A stretch of DNA of 64,000 bases from assembly GCF_013359945.1 (NCBI RefSeq), contig NZ_JABWCS010000219.1, positions 1 through 64,000 of the forward strand, read 5' to 3'. The DNA comes from Paenibacillus agri. Lineage in GTDB: Bacteria > Bacillota > Bacilli > Paenibacillales > Paenibacillaceae. This document shows, piece after piece, positions 43,423-52,928 of the stretch. The notes beneath the pieces are model-generated. The model was not told where the DNA came from, did no database searches, and was given only the letters and a program-made list of their open reading frames with translations. Position numbers and translations under genes: made by a program. The first letter of the stretch is position 1; every line of letters starts with the position of its first letter.

Positions 43423-46400
43423 ATGAAAAGAATGTTATCATCCCGGGCGCTTGCGCTTGGACTGGCACTACTGCTGGTCATCTCCATTCTGGGCTCTTCG
43501 CTGATACCGGCAGGACAAGCCTTCGCCGAAGCACAGCAAAGCCTTATTGATCAAGGAGTTACAGAAACTAGCGTGACAGACGCCACCTACGGCGCAGCGG
43601 CGTTTACTGCTGCTGCACAAGAACCCGTAGATGTTCAACAAGCGATTACAGACGCTATAAAGTATGTTCAGACTAAAGGAGTTACAACGGATTGGATCGC
43701 AATTAGCTATGGGCGTCTCGGGTTAAAGATACCGGATAGTTATATTGCGAGTCTTGAGAAGAGCGTGAAGAGTGCTATGACTGCTTCTTCTCCTCCTTAT
43801 GTAACTACGTATGCCCGGTTGGCTCTTGCTGTTACGGCAATCGGTCGTGATGCAACCAACTTCGGCGGCTATAATCTTATTGAGCCGATTTATAATAGCA
43901 AGGACGTAGCGGCTCAAGGTATAAATGGCCCTATATATGCATTGCTAGCTATAACAGCCGGACAATATAATGTGCCTGACGATGCAGTCTGGAGCAAGGA
44001 ACGGATTGCGAATAATCTCATCTCGAAACAAGATCCGTCGGGTGTATTCTCGGCTTTTGGTTCCAATGCAGATATAACGGGGATGGCGTTACAGTCTCTC
44101 TACACTTACAATGGCTTTCCTGAAGTAGAGACCGCAGGCCAGCGTGCCGTAGATTGGCTGTCCAAGAATCAGAACAAGGACGGCGGCTATGACAGCCGTT
44201 GGGGTGTGAGCAGTGAGGCTAACTCACAGGCTATTCTTGGCTTGACTACTGCTGGTATTGACCCGACAGGGCCGGAGTTCACTAAGGGACAAAATAACCT
44301 TATCACCAACCTGTTAGCTTACCAAATGCCTGATGGCGGCTTCCGTCATGCTATGTCTGGAAAATCTGATAACCTTGCTACTGAACAGGCACTGCAAGCA
44401 CTTATCTCGTATCAGTTATTCCTAAAAGGGGAGAAGTTCTATAGCTTAAAGCAACCGGCTTCTCAAAAACCGGCCGTTCAGGCTTCAATTAGAATTGAAG
44501 GCCCTGAAGGAACGATTGCGCAGGGGAATGTAGAAGCGCCGACGGCCCTAAAGGCTCTGGAGGAAATTTCTAAAAAAAATAATATCCCGCTAAATATAGA
44601 GGATACTGCTTACGGTAAGTATGTTGCTGGTATAAATGGTATTGAACAAGGCTTGTACGGCAAGTCGGATGGCTGGATGTTTGCTGTCCAAAAAGATGGC
44701 TATTGGGAAATGCCAGATGTAGGTGCGGGGGATTATGTCCTTGACCCGGGACAACAAGTTGTATTTTATTATGGCGACTTCTCTAACACTAGCCTTATTA
44801 ATCACGTAAATGTCTTGCCAGATTTACCGGCTCCGGGAGAAGCTTTTACGATTCAAGTCTACAAAGATGTTACGAATTGGGTTGACAATCAGCCTCAGAC
44901 TAGTAACGTACCTGCCCAAGGGGTAAAGGTAGTCATTGGAGCGAACTCAGTAACTACGGACAGTGACGGTAAGGCCGTTTTTGCTGGTCTGCCCGCAGGC
45001 ACTTACAACATTGAGGTTACGGGTTATAGTCAAGATTCGGCACCAACTGTGTTACGTACACTTTCAACGTTCAGCGTAACGGCAGAATCTCATTCTGCTA
45101 TAACTATTGAAGGTCCGGAAGGTTCTGTAGCATCTGGAACTGTAGATGCAACAAGTCCACTTCAGGCCCTAAGAAAACTGTCTCAATCTAACAATATTCC
45201 TCTAGAAGTGACGGGGAGCGCTTGGGGCGAATATGTCTCTGCCATTAACAAAATAGAAGCAGGGAAGTATCACGGCTACGATGGCTGGATGTATGCTGTG
45301 AAAAAAGATGGACACTGGACCAGCCCGAATACCGGTGCGGGAGCATACTTGCTGCAGAGCGGAGAAGAGATCGTATTCTACTATGGGGATTACGGTATTA
45401 CTTCCCTGATAGATTCCATTCAGGTAGAACCAGCACAGCCTGTAGCTGGACAGCCGTTCAAAATTCTAGTTAGAAAGAACGTTAATGACGGGAACACGGG
45501 TCAGGCGGAGTACCTGCCCATTAAGGGTGTTCAAGTTACAATAAATGGAGAAACGGCTACTACGCAGGATGACGGCAGAGCAACTTTTGCTTCTGGTAAG
45601 GCTGCTGGTGATTATGCAATAGAAGTTACGGGTTACCGCAAAGATGCGGTCCCAACTGTGGTTAGAACAGTAAGCCCAATATCCGTTGCTAAGGATAACG
45701 GCACTTCAACACCAACGCCTGCACCAGCAAAATCGCAGGTCACCTTCTCGGTGGAAGGCGATTCCATTCGCGGTACGATCGTTCCTAGCACAACAGTCAA
45801 TTTAAATCCAGGTGATACACCTTATACCTTGCTGGTTCGCCAGTTGGGAGGTAAAGTGGTTGCTACCGGTTCCGGCACGAGCTTATATGTTAGATCAATT
45901 GATGGCTTGGCAGAGTTCGACCGTGGTGAGAAAAGCGGTTGGATGTACTCGGTCAATGGAGTATTCCCGAACTACAGTGCAGGTGCCTATACTACGCTTG
46001 CAGATGGGGATACGGTTGCCTGGCGCTATACAACAAATCTTGGAGTCGATCTGGGTGAGCCATCCTTTGAAACCGATCCGAAGGGACCAACCACCGGTAC
46101 TCCAGGAACGGGCACTGCGGTTGTCATCAGCCCGGATAATGCTCTGCCGCTCAACAAGGTGGGACAGACTACAACAGTAAGCAATGCCAATGAAAAAATG
46201 ACATCTGCCCAGGCAGCGGAACTGAAGCAGACTTTGGCAGCTAATACAGTATCCTTGTCGCAGGCGATTCCAGTCGGAGCAGCAGCGACATTGAAGGATA
46301 ATGCCGGAGAAGTGCAGTTAAGTATTCCGGCTGGCGCAGTGTCCAGTGGTGTTACGATTAATGTAAAAGAAATCTCCTCCAGCCGTTCCGAACTGGTATC

Positions 46401-48042
46401 CGGACTGTATGAATTTACGCCGGATGGCACGAAGTTCGCGAAGCCGGTGGATCTGGCAATTAAAGTACCTATCACTACGGAACATCTGGATAATTTGACT
46501 ATGGCTTGGCTGAACAAGACTACTAATGAATGGATTCCGGTTCCGACTACGGTAGATGCGAAGACTGGCATTGTTACAGGAAAAGTTAGTCACTTTACCG
46601 ACTATGCAGTCATTGACCGCAGTCTATGGGAGCCACAGCAAGATCAGATTAAGAAAGATATCGCCGGGGCTGTAAAATACATTACATCCGCAGAAACAAT
46701 CAGCGATTGGCAGGCTATCGGTTTGGCACGTTCTGGCAACACAGTACCTGCTTCATACCTGAGCGGCCTGAAAGCTCAACTGGCTGAGGCTAAAGGCGAG
46801 TTCCGCAAAGTGACCGATTATGAACGGATTGCATTGGCTGCAGCGGCTGTGGGCAGCGATCCGCAAAGCATCAGCGGCTACAATCTTATCGAGAAAATCT
46901 ACAATAATGCTAATATGATTGCTCAAGGCAGTAACGGTGTGATCTTTGCCTTGACTGCACTGGACAGTGGCGCTTACGCTGTACCTGCAAATGCGCAGTG
47001 GACACGTGAACGCCTGGTAGATTGGCTTCTGAAGCAACAAACGAAGGAAGGCGGCTTCCCGTTGTCGGTTGGCGGTGCTGCTGACATTGATATTACTGCT
47101 ATGGCCGTAACGGCCCTGTCTAATTACAAGGATCAAGCGCTCGTAAAAGCGGCCATCGACAAAGCACTCGGCTGGCTCTCCGCTCAACAGTTGGAGAACG
47201 GCGGTTACAAGTCGTACGGCGCTGAGAACAGCGAAAGCGTGTCACAGGTGATGATTGCCCTGACGTCTGTAGGCACAGGCCTTAACGATCCGCGCTTTGT
47301 GAAAGCTAAAGGTGGTCTGCTGAGCAATTTGGCGACGTTCAAACAAGGTGACGGCGGTTATGCACATGCTTTGAGTGACAAGACCAGCAATAGCATTGCG
47401 ACGGAACAGGCGTTACTAGCGCTTGCAGCTTACGACCGTTTCTTGAATGATAAGGACAAATTGTATAGCTTCTCCGCTGCACCGGTGGTTACGACTCCGG
47501 TTCCAAGCGTGACTTTTGCCGATGAAGGACAAATCTCCGCCTGGGCTCTGAAATCAGTGCATACCGCATTTGATAACAAACTTATGCAGGGAGTAAGTGC
47601 TGACAGTCTTGTATTTGCGCCAAAAGCCAACATTACACGGGCGCAATTTGCAGCATTGTTGCTCCGATTGACAGGCAACCAGCCTGCAAATGCTTCCTCA
47701 GCTTCGGTATTCAGCGATGTGCAACCAGGGGCTTGGTACTACGGAGATGTTATCAAGGCGAAGGAGCTTGGCATCATTGACGGTGTCAGCAAGACGGCCT
47801 TCAATCCGAACGGCACGATTACCCGTCAGGACATGGCTGTGATGATTGCCAGAGCCTTCAAGCTTGAAGCTCCGGTGAATAAGCCAAGCTTCAAAGACGA
47901 AGTGAGCATCAGCATGTATGCACTAGGATCTGTGCAGTCTGTGTCTGAATTGGGATACATGACCGGCTTTAACGGATCGTTTGACCCATCCGCACCAGTA
48001 ACCAGAGAAATGGCGGCGGTGGTTGCGGTAAGACTGCCTTAG
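43423..48042 (+). CDS. SLH-anchored B12-binding surface protein (intrinsic-factor-like)
   Basis: 1539 aa. A signal peptide (to about AFAEA, residue 36) is followed by an alpha/alpha toroid with QNKDGGYDSRWG and PDGGFRHA repeats (about 69-342), DUF4430 module 1 (about 355-452, DGWMFAVQKDG), a Cna/carboxypeptidase-like beta domain, DUF4430 module 2 (about 557-660), another beta domain, DUF4430 module 3 (about 771-873, SGWMYSVNGVFPN), a ZU5-like module (about 955-1065), a second toroid (about 1066-1350) and three SLH domains (from about 1363). Animal intrinsic factor joins one toroid to one DUF4430-like domain and holds cobalamin between them; here the modules are multiplied. ATG at 43423 or the adjacent 43420. 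Controlled by the riboswitch. Confidence 0.88.
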   Translation: MKRMLSSRALALGLALLLVISILGSSLIPAGQAFAEAQQSLIDQGVTETSVTDATYGAAAFTAAAQEPVDVQQAITDAIKYVQTKGVTTDWIAISYGRLGLKIPDSYIASLEKSVKSAMTASSPPYVTTYARLALAVTAIGRDATNFGGYNLIEPIYNSKDVAAQGINGPIYALLAITAGQYNVPDDAVWSKERIANNLISKQDPSGVFSAFGSNADITGMALQSLYTYNGFPEVETAGQRAVDWLSKNQNKDGGYDSRWGVSSEANSQAILGLTTAGIDPTGPEFTKGQNNLITNLLAYQMPDGGFRHAMSGKSDNLATEQALQALISYQLFLKGEKFYSLKQPASQKPAVQASIRIEGPEGTIAQGNVEAPTALKALEEISKKNNIPLNIEDTAYGKYVAGINGIEQGLYGKSDGWMFAVQKDGYWEMPDVGAGDYVLDPGQQVVFYYGDFSNTSLINHVNVLPDLPAPGEAFTIQVYKDVTNWVDNQPQTSNVPAQGVKVVIGANSVTTDSDGKAVFAGLPAGTYNIEVTGYSQDSAPTVLRTLSTFSVTAESHSAITIEGPEGSVASGTVDATSPLQALRKLSQSNNIPLEVTGSAWGEYVSAINKIEAGKYHGYDGWMYAVKKDGHWTSPNTGAGAYLLQSGEEIVFYYGDYGITSLIDSIQVEPAQPVAGQPFKILVRKNVNDGNTGQAEYLPIKGVQVTINGETATTQDDGRATFASGKAAGDYAIEVTGYRKDAVPTVVRTVSPISVAKDNGTSTPTPAPAKSQVTFSVEGDSIRGTIVPSTTVNLNPGDTPYTLLVRQLGGKVVATGSGTSLYVRSIDGLAEFDRGEKSGWMYSVNGVFPNYSAGAYTTLADGDTVAWRYTTNLGVDLGEPSFETDPKGPTTGTPGTGTAVVISPDNALPLNKVGQTTTVSNANEKMTSAQAAELKQTLAANTVSLSQAIPVGAAATLKDNAGEVQLSIPAGAVSSGVTINVKEISSSRSELVSGLYEFTPDGTKFAKPVDLAIKVPITTEHLDNLTMAWLNKTTNEWIPVPTTVDAKTGIVTGKVSHFTDYAVIDRSLWEPQQDQIKKDIAGAVKYITSAETISDWQAIGLARSGNTVPASYLSGLKAQLAEAKGEFRKVTDYERIALAAAAVGSDPQSISGYNLIEKIYNNANMIAQGSNGVIFALTALDSGAYAVPANAQWTRERLVDWLLKQQTKEGGFPLSVGGAADIDITAMAVTALSNYKDQALVKAAIDKALGWLSAQQLENGGYKSYGAENSESVSQVMIALTSVGTGLNDPRFVKAKGGLLSNLATFKQGDGGYAHALSDKTSNSIATEQALLALAAYDRFLNDKDKLYSFSAAPVVTTPVPSVTFADEGQISAWALKSVHTAFDNKLMQGVSADSLVFAPKANITRAQFAALLLRLTGNQPANASSASVFSDVQPGAWYYGDVIKAKELGIIDGVSKTAFNPNGTITRQDMAVMIARAFKLEAPVNKPSFKDEVSISMYALGSVQSVSELGYMTGFNGSFDPSAPVTREMAAVVAVRLP

Positions 48043-48086
48043 GAGCTTTCGGGTAGTGTCTGAAAAAGTATTTTGAATCATATAGT

Positions 48087-48138
48087 GAAAAGGATGGAAC
48101 GGGGGAGAAGTTAGTGCCCTCGTTCTTTTCCCTTTTCT
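48087..48138 (+). terminator. Probable terminator
   Basis: GAACGGGGG...CCCTCGTTC stem with outer AAAAGG/CCTTTT pairing and a T-rich end. Confidence 0.65.
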
Positions 48139-48226
48139 AATCCAATTTTGTACATCACTTGCAAGTAGCAGGTGCCGCTCTGATAGAGCCGCGAAACTGC
48201 GTTATTCTATGGAGGTGCTCAGGTCC

Positions 48227-49279
48227 ATGTCCAACCATTCCAAGCGCTGGCTTGCTTTTGTAGCTGCGCTGTTGACCGCAGTGCTGCTGGTCGCTGGATG
48301 CTCATCCGGGGATCAGCAAGTCTCAGGGTCCAATCAAGCCTCACATGTAAATGAAAAAGATAGCAAGAATAGTGAAGCTGCTAAGAGCGGCAACACCATT
48401 GACAGTGCTAATGATAGTGGCGCTGAAAGCAGTAACGCTGGCGGCGTCGCGGCAAATACTGACGGCAGCAGTGCGGGTAACGCTGCGAATACTGGCGGCG
48501 CTGACGGCACCGGTGTGAGTAACGCCGCGAATACTAGCGGCGCTCCAGGCAGCGCTGCCGCAGGTGAGGCCGCCGGCTCCGCAGTCGCCGGCGAAGACAA
48601 AGCTGCTGCGGCTGGTGGCCCGCAGCAGACCCCGCCGCCGGCCGATGCTGCGCCGGCTGGCGGCAAAGCGTCGCCGGCCCCTCCGGCGGCGACGTCAGAG
48701 CAAGGCGCTGCGCTTGCAGCAGCAGCGCCCGTAACCTCGCCGCCGGCTAAGGCCACGGCGGCTCCAACCAAGCCCGCTGCAAGCTCCGTGCCAGCAGCGG
48801 GGTCCACGGCTTCGCCGAAGCCTGCAGCGACCGCCGTAGCCACAGCGCCGGCGGCAACAGCCAAGCCGACGAGCAAGCCGTCGGCTACGGCCAAACCGGC
48901 TACTGTAGCGCCGGTGGCGAAGCCGGATGCAGCAGCTACGGCCACGATTTCCATTGTGGGCGATAAGGAGCTGGGGACGATTTTATCCCCGGTAGCTATG
49001 GAAGTAGAGAAGGGCGATACCGTGCTGGACCTGTTGAAGCGGATTACGCGGAAGAACAAGGTGCAGATGGAATACCGCGGAACGAAAGCTTTTGCCTATG
49101 TGGAAGGTATCGACAACCTGTATGAATTTGATCGGGGCTCGGAAAGTGGCTGGATGTATCGGGTGAACGGGGTGTTCCCGGATAAAAGCGCGGGAATCTA
49201 CGATGTGAAGCCTGGCGATGTGATCGAGTGGTTGTACACACTTAATCTGGGCAAGGACTTGGGAGCCCAATTTCCATGA
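48227..49279 (+). CDS. DUF4430 lipoprotein, probable cobalamin-binding
   Basis: 350 aa. A lipoprotein signal peptide (LLTAVLLVAGC) is followed by a 210-residue linker of Ala, Ser, Asn, Gly, Pro and Thr, then one DUF4430 domain at the C terminus (about 240-350; TISIVGDKELGTILSP, SGWMYRVNGVFPDKSAGIYDV) closely similar to module 3 of the giant protein. The linker is long enough to cross part of the wall. The ATG at 48227 is 9 bases after GGAGGTG; the frame opens at 48209. The stop overlaps the ecfT start (ATGA). Likely role: pass cobamide from the surface protein to the ECF transporter (inference). Confidence 0.82.
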   Translation: MSNHSKRWLAFVAALLTAVLLVAGCSSGDQQVSGSNQASHVNEKDSKNSEAAKSGNTIDSANDSGAESSNAGGVAANTDGSSAGNAANTGGADGTGVSNAANTSGAPGSAAAGEAAGSAVAGEDKAAAAGGPQQTPPPADAAPAGGKASPAPPAATSEQGAALAAAAPVTSPPAKATAAPTKPAASSVPAAGSTASPKPAATAVATAPAATAKPTSKPSATAKPATVAPVAKPDAAATATISIVGDKELGTILSPVAMEVEKGDTVLDLLKRITRKNKVQMEYRGTKAFAYVEGIDNLYEFDRGSESGWMYRVNGVFPDKSAGIYDVKPGDVIEWLYTLNLGKDLGAQFP

Positions 49280-50220
49280 GTAGCGGCTTCCGCTCCATGC
49301 ACCCTACTGTAGCGATTGTGTATTATGCCGGGTTAGTGCTGTTCGCAGCGCTGTTGTTTCATCCCGTATATCTGATGACAGAACTGATTGGTGTGCTAGG
49401 TTTATTGCTGCTGCAAGGACAGGGGAAGACCCTGCTGCGCGGATTGCCTTTTTACCTGCTGATGGCCGGGTCGGTGGCCGTACTTAATCCTTTTTTCTCA
49501 CATCGGGGTTCCAATATTCTATTCTATTTCATGGACCAGCCAGTTACGCTGGAAGCGATTCTGTACGGACTGATGATGATGCTGGTGCTCCTGACGATCC
49601 TTATTGTGTTTGTGTCTTACAACTACACAGTAACGACGGACAAATTCATGTATCTATTCTCTTCCGTGGCTCCAAAAAGCGCCCTGCTGACCCTGATGTC
49701 GCTCCGTTTTGTGCCTTTGTTTCAACGGCGGCTCCGCCAGATTACTGAGATCCAGCGAACAAGAGGGATTGATACCAGCAAAGGCAGTGTGCGCAAAAGA
49801 ATGAAGGACGGGATGACGCTGCTGAAGGTCCTTCTAACCTGGTCGCTGGAGGAAGCTCTGCAAACGGCTGATTCCATGAAAGCTCGCGGCTATGGGGTAA
49901 GCAAACGCAGCAGTTACGCTAATTATAAGATGGACCGGCAGGATATTTTCGTCCTGGTAATGCTAGTAGTTAGTGGCCTGATTCCACTGCTAGGCTGGCT
50001 GCAAGGTTATGGCACGATGCAGATTTATCCGCGGCTGAAGCCGCTGGAATACACCTGGCAGGAAGCGGTTGTATACGCAAGCTTTTGCCTGTTTGTACTG
50101 ATCCCGTCAGGGCTGGAAGGAAAGGAGAAATGGATATGGAGATCATCACAGCGGACCGGCTATCCTTCCGCTATCCCGATGAAGCCCGGGACTCGCTTCA
50201 TGAGCTCTCGTTCACGGTAA
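49276..50220 (+). CDS. ECF transporter T component
   Basis: 314 aa. The integral membrane coupling subunit (CbiQ/EcfT family). About six TM helices are seen; the cytoplasmic coupling helices include QRRLRQITEIQRTRGI and the Ala-Arg-Gly motif SMKARGYGVSKRSSY (about 206-220) that docks to the ATPases. It overlaps the lipoprotein gene by 4 bases and the ATPase gene by 85 bases, so the whole set is one operon. Confidence 0.9.
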   Translation: MSSGFRSMHPTVAIVYYAGLVLFAALLFHPVYLMTELIGVLGLLLLQGQGKTLLRGLPFYLLMAGSVAVLNPFFSHRGSNILFYFMDQPVTLEAILYGLMMMLVLLTILIVFVSYNYTVTTDKFMYLFSSVAPKSALLTLMSLRFVPLFQRRLRQITEIQRTRGIDTSKGSVRKRMKDGMTLLKVLLTWSLEEALQTADSMKARGYGVSKRSSYANYKMDRQDIFVLVMLVVSGLIPLLGWLQGYGTMQIYPRLKPLEYTWQEAVVYASFCLFVLIPSGLEGKEKWIWRSSQRTGYPSAIPMKPGTRFMSSRSR

Positions 50221-51872
50221 GGGAGGGCGAGTTCGTGGTGCTATGCGGTCCCTCAGGTTGTGGAAAGACCACGCTGCTGCGCCATCTGAAGCGTGAATTG
50301 ACTCCGGTGGGGACCGGCAGCGGTACCGTGTGCTATCGGGGGCTACCGCTGGGGGAATGGTCACCAGAGATAGCTGCTGCCGAGATCGGGATGGTATTTC
50401 AGAACCCGGAGGCTCAGATCGTGATGGATACGGTCTGGCACGAGTTGGCCTTCTCTATGGAGAATCTGGGTTATCCGCTTTCGGTAATGCGAAGTAGACT
50501 AGCGGAAATCGCCGGGCTGTTCGGATTGGAGCCGCTGCTGTACAAGCCGGTGCATGAGCTTTCCGGTGGGCAAAAGCAGCTGCTGAATCTGGCCTCCGTT
50601 CTGGTTCTCCAGCCGAAGGTGCTGCTGCTGGACGAGCCGACCTCACAGCTAGATCCGATTGCCGCCCGTGAGTTCATCCAAATGCTGCGTCGCCTGAACG
50701 AGGAGATGTCTGTGACAGTGATTATTAGCGAGCATCGTCTGGAGGAGGTTCTTCCATTGGCGGATCGTGTACTGATGCTGGAGGATGGCAAGCTGAAAGC
50801 CGAAGGAACTCCGCGTGAAATCGCCGTGAAGCTTGGCGGCGGAGCCGCTTCCCCGTCGGACCTGGCGTATTTTCCTGCTGCGACAAGGGTATATCTCGGT
50901 TTGACTGCTGAAGCGGCCTTAGAAGGCGCTGGTCCCATCCCTCTGACCGTTCGTGAGGGCAAGCAATGGCTGCAAAGAGAATGGCGTACTGATCGTGAAG
51001 GAGAAGGTGCCCGTCCGTCTGCAGAACATCATTCAGCGGCCAAAGAGGCTGGTGGTAGCCAGCGTTCATCCATCCCATCAGATAGACCTTCAGAGGAATC
51101 CGTCTTAGCGGAAGAGATATTAAAGGCCAGGGAGATCACCTTCCGCTATGAGAAGGAAGGACCGGAGGTGCTGAAGAAGCTGTCTTTGAGTCTTTTCCGG
51201 GGTGAGCTTCTGGCTATATTGGGCGGTAACGGTGCGGGGAAGTCTACACTGCTTCATCTCCTGAATGGGCTGGCGAAACCGCAACGGGGACGTATAGATC
51301 TGGCCAAAGGCAGCTCTACGGGATATCTCGCCCAGAACCCGCTGTTATACTTTAGCCAGGATACGGCGCGGGCGGAACTGCGGCAGATGGCTGAGTACGG
51401 CGGCCTAAGCGCTACGGAGGCCCAGGAGGAAATCGATGGGCTACTGGACATCTTTGAGCTTGGAGAGCTGCTGGAACGTCATCCCCATGATCTCAGCGGA
51501 GGTCAGCAGCAGAAGCTGGCTCTGGGGATGGTGCTGCTCTTGAGACCGGATATCCTGTTGCTGGATGAGCCGACCAAGGGACTGGATCCCGCGGCTAAAG
51601 AGAAGCTGGCGAGTCTGCTGCTTCACCTGCGGGAACTGGGTAAGAGCATCATCGTCGTTACCCATGATGTGGAGTTTGCGGCTAGCTATGCGACCCGCTG
51701 CGCATTGTTGTTCGATGGTGGGATTACGGCAGAAGGCCCGCCGGAGACCTTTTTCAGCGCTAATTATTTCTATACGACGGCAGTGAATCGCATGGTGCGG
51801 GACTGGCTGCCGCAAGCCTTAACGGTAGAGGAGGTGACCCGGCAATGGCCCGCTTTCGCTTCCCGGTCCTGA
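50136..51872 (+). CDS. ECF transporter ATPase, fused A-A' type
   Basis: 578 aa. Two ABC domains in one chain. Domain 1: Walker A GPSGCGKT (38-45), signature LSGGQKQ, Walker B VLLLDEPTSQLDP, His-switch in SEHRLEEV. A spacer of about 100 residues follows. Domain 2: Walker A GGNGAGKS (about 365-372), signature LSGGQQQ, Walker B ILLLDEPTKGLDP, VTHDVEF. It powers the ECF transporter. The ATG at 50136 is 8 bases after AAAGGAG; earlier ATGs in frame have no room. Most ECF systems have two separate A genes; fusion is known in some Firmicutes. Confidence 0.93.
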   Translation: MEIITADRLSFRYPDEARDSLHELSFTVREGEFVVLCGPSGCGKTTLLRHLKRELTPVGTGSGTVCYRGLPLGEWSPEIAAAEIGMVFQNPEAQIVMDTVWHELAFSMENLGYPLSVMRSRLAEIAGLFGLEPLLYKPVHELSGGQKQLLNLASVLVLQPKVLLLDEPTSQLDPIAAREFIQMLRRLNEEMSVTVIISEHRLEEVLPLADRVLMLEDGKLKAEGTPREIAVKLGGGAASPSDLAYFPAATRVYLGLTAEAALEGAGPIPLTVREGKQWLQREWRTDREGEGARPSAEHHSAAKEAGGSQRSSIPSDRPSEESVLAEEILKAREITFRYEKEGPEVLKKLSLSLFRGELLAILGGNGAGKSTLLHLLNGLAKPQRGRIDLAKGSSTGYLAQNPLLYFSQDTARAELRQMAEYGGLSATEAQEEIDGLLDIFELGELLERHPHDLSGGQQQKLALGMVLLLRPDILLLDEPTKGLDPAAKEKLASLLLHLRELGKSIIVVTHDVEFAASYATRCALLFDGGITAEGPPETFFSANYFYTTAVNRMVRDWLPQALTVEEVTRQWPAFASRS

Positions 51873-52534
51873 TCGCCCTGGCCGTATTCATCGTTGCCTT
51901 GGCCCTGACAGCAGCACTCAAGGACAGTCATTATATTCTGCTAAGTCTGGTGCTGCTGGGGGCCGCGCTGTTCCCGCTGTTTGCAGGCTTGGAGCGCCGG
52001 CCGATTGAATCACGGGAGCTGGTGCTGCTCGCTGTACTGTCAGCGGTAGCAGCGGTCAGCCGCATTCCCTTTGCCGCGTTGCCCAGTGTTAAGCCGGTAT
52101 CGGCCATCGTAATACTTTCTGCCTATGTCTTCGGTGCAGAAGCGGGGTTTATCATCGGTGCTGTAGCAGCGCTGGTCTCAAATATCTACTTTGGCCAGGG
52201 TCCTTGGACACCTTGGCAGATGTTCTGTTGGGGGATGATCGGCCTGACGGCAGGCTGGCTGCGGGGAACCTGGTGGATGCGCAAAAGGACAGGAATGCTT
52301 ATCTTCGGCTTTGTCTGGGGCTTCCTGTTTGGCTGGATTATGAACATTTGGTATTTGATCAGTCTGCCGGATGCGTTTAGCTGGAAGCTGGTCGTGTCGG
52401 CATATATCGCGAGCTTTTACTTTGACCTCGCCCATGCGGTGTCTAATGTAGTTTTTCTGTCGCTGCTCGCCGGGGGCTGGATCAAAGTGCTGGAGCGTTT
52501 TCGTAAAAAATATGGATTATTGCAAAAGGAGTGA
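51845..52534 (+). CDS. ECF transporter substrate-binding S component
   Basis: 229 aa. Six or seven TM helices: FPVLIALAVFIVALALTA, LLSLVLLGAALFPLF, LVLLAVLSAVAAVSRI, SAIVILSAYVFGAEAGFIIGAVAALVSNIYF, FCWGMIGLTAGWL and FGFVWGFLFGWIMNIWYLI. The AVSRIPFAALP...FGAEAGFIIGA segment is typical of S components of the CbrT-like/cobamide group. AGGAGGTG precedes the ATG, which lies inside the ATPase gene. Cobalamin as substrate is inferred from the riboswitch and DUF4430 neighbours. Confidence 0.85.
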   Translation: MARFRFPVLIALAVFIVALALTAALKDSHYILLSLVLLGAALFPLFAGLERRPIESRELVLLAVLSAVAAVSRIPFAALPSVKPVSAIVILSAYVFGAEAGFIIGAVAALVSNIYFGQGPWTPWQMFCWGMIGLTAGWLRGTWWMRKRTGMLIFGFVWGFLFGWIMNIWYLISLPDAFSWKLVVSAYIASFYFDLAHAVSNVVFLSLLAGGWIKVLERFRKKYGLLQKE

Positions 52535-52559
52535 ACTACTATTAGTTCCTCCTTTTTTG
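52525..52559 (+). terminator. Rho-independent terminator
   Basis: AAGGAGTGAACT-actatt-AGTTCCTCCTT followed by TTTTT; it begins within the last codons of the S-component gene. Confidence 0.85.
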
Positions 52560-52863
52560 CTTTATATATTGAACTAAAAATTTAGCATAAGGGGGACGGA
52601 ATGGAGGGAAGGTTTGGAACTGAAGGAGCGAAAGCGACCGCCTGATAGTTTTCCGTAGGAAAGCTCGCCTCGAAAGCATAAACTCTCCGGATTTTACCCG
52701 CGAATAGCGGTACAATCTAAAGGAATCTGGAGACAACAGCGGCCGAAAGTCCAAACGTTTTCCGCAATGCAGACCTAACCCCATGAAAATTCCTAAGTTC
52801 AATTTTATATAGACACCAACCGACAACTAATATTTAAATTCGACAAATTATTCAAATATAACA
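52560..52863. other. Intergenic block, possible dispersed repeat
   Basis: About 300 bases, no gene. Bases 52595-52770 have a GC-richer composition with GGAGCGAAAGCGACCGCC and CGCGAATAGCGG motifs, unlike the AT-rich flanks, and look like a degenerate Paenibacillus-type intergenic element. No second copy occurs in this window. 52780-52860 is AT-rich. Confidence 0.4.
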
Positions 52864-52891
52864 TCAAGAATTTGACGGTTTTCGCCGATAA
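52864..52891 (+). promoter_or_regulatory. SigD (flagellar/chemotaxis) promoter
   Basis: -35 TCAA (52864-52867), 16-bp spacer, -10 GCCGATAA (52884-52891), close to the SigD consensus TAAA-N15-GCCGATAT. It lies 37 bases before the chemoreceptor start. Confidence 0.75.
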
Positions 52892-52928
52892 TTAGGATAG
52901 TTAGTCACCAAGAAGGCGGGATAGGATA

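Noticed and set aside
48334..49059. Minus-strand 241-codon Ala-rich frame
   Set aside because: It is the complement of the low-complexity linker of the DUF4430 lipoprotein.
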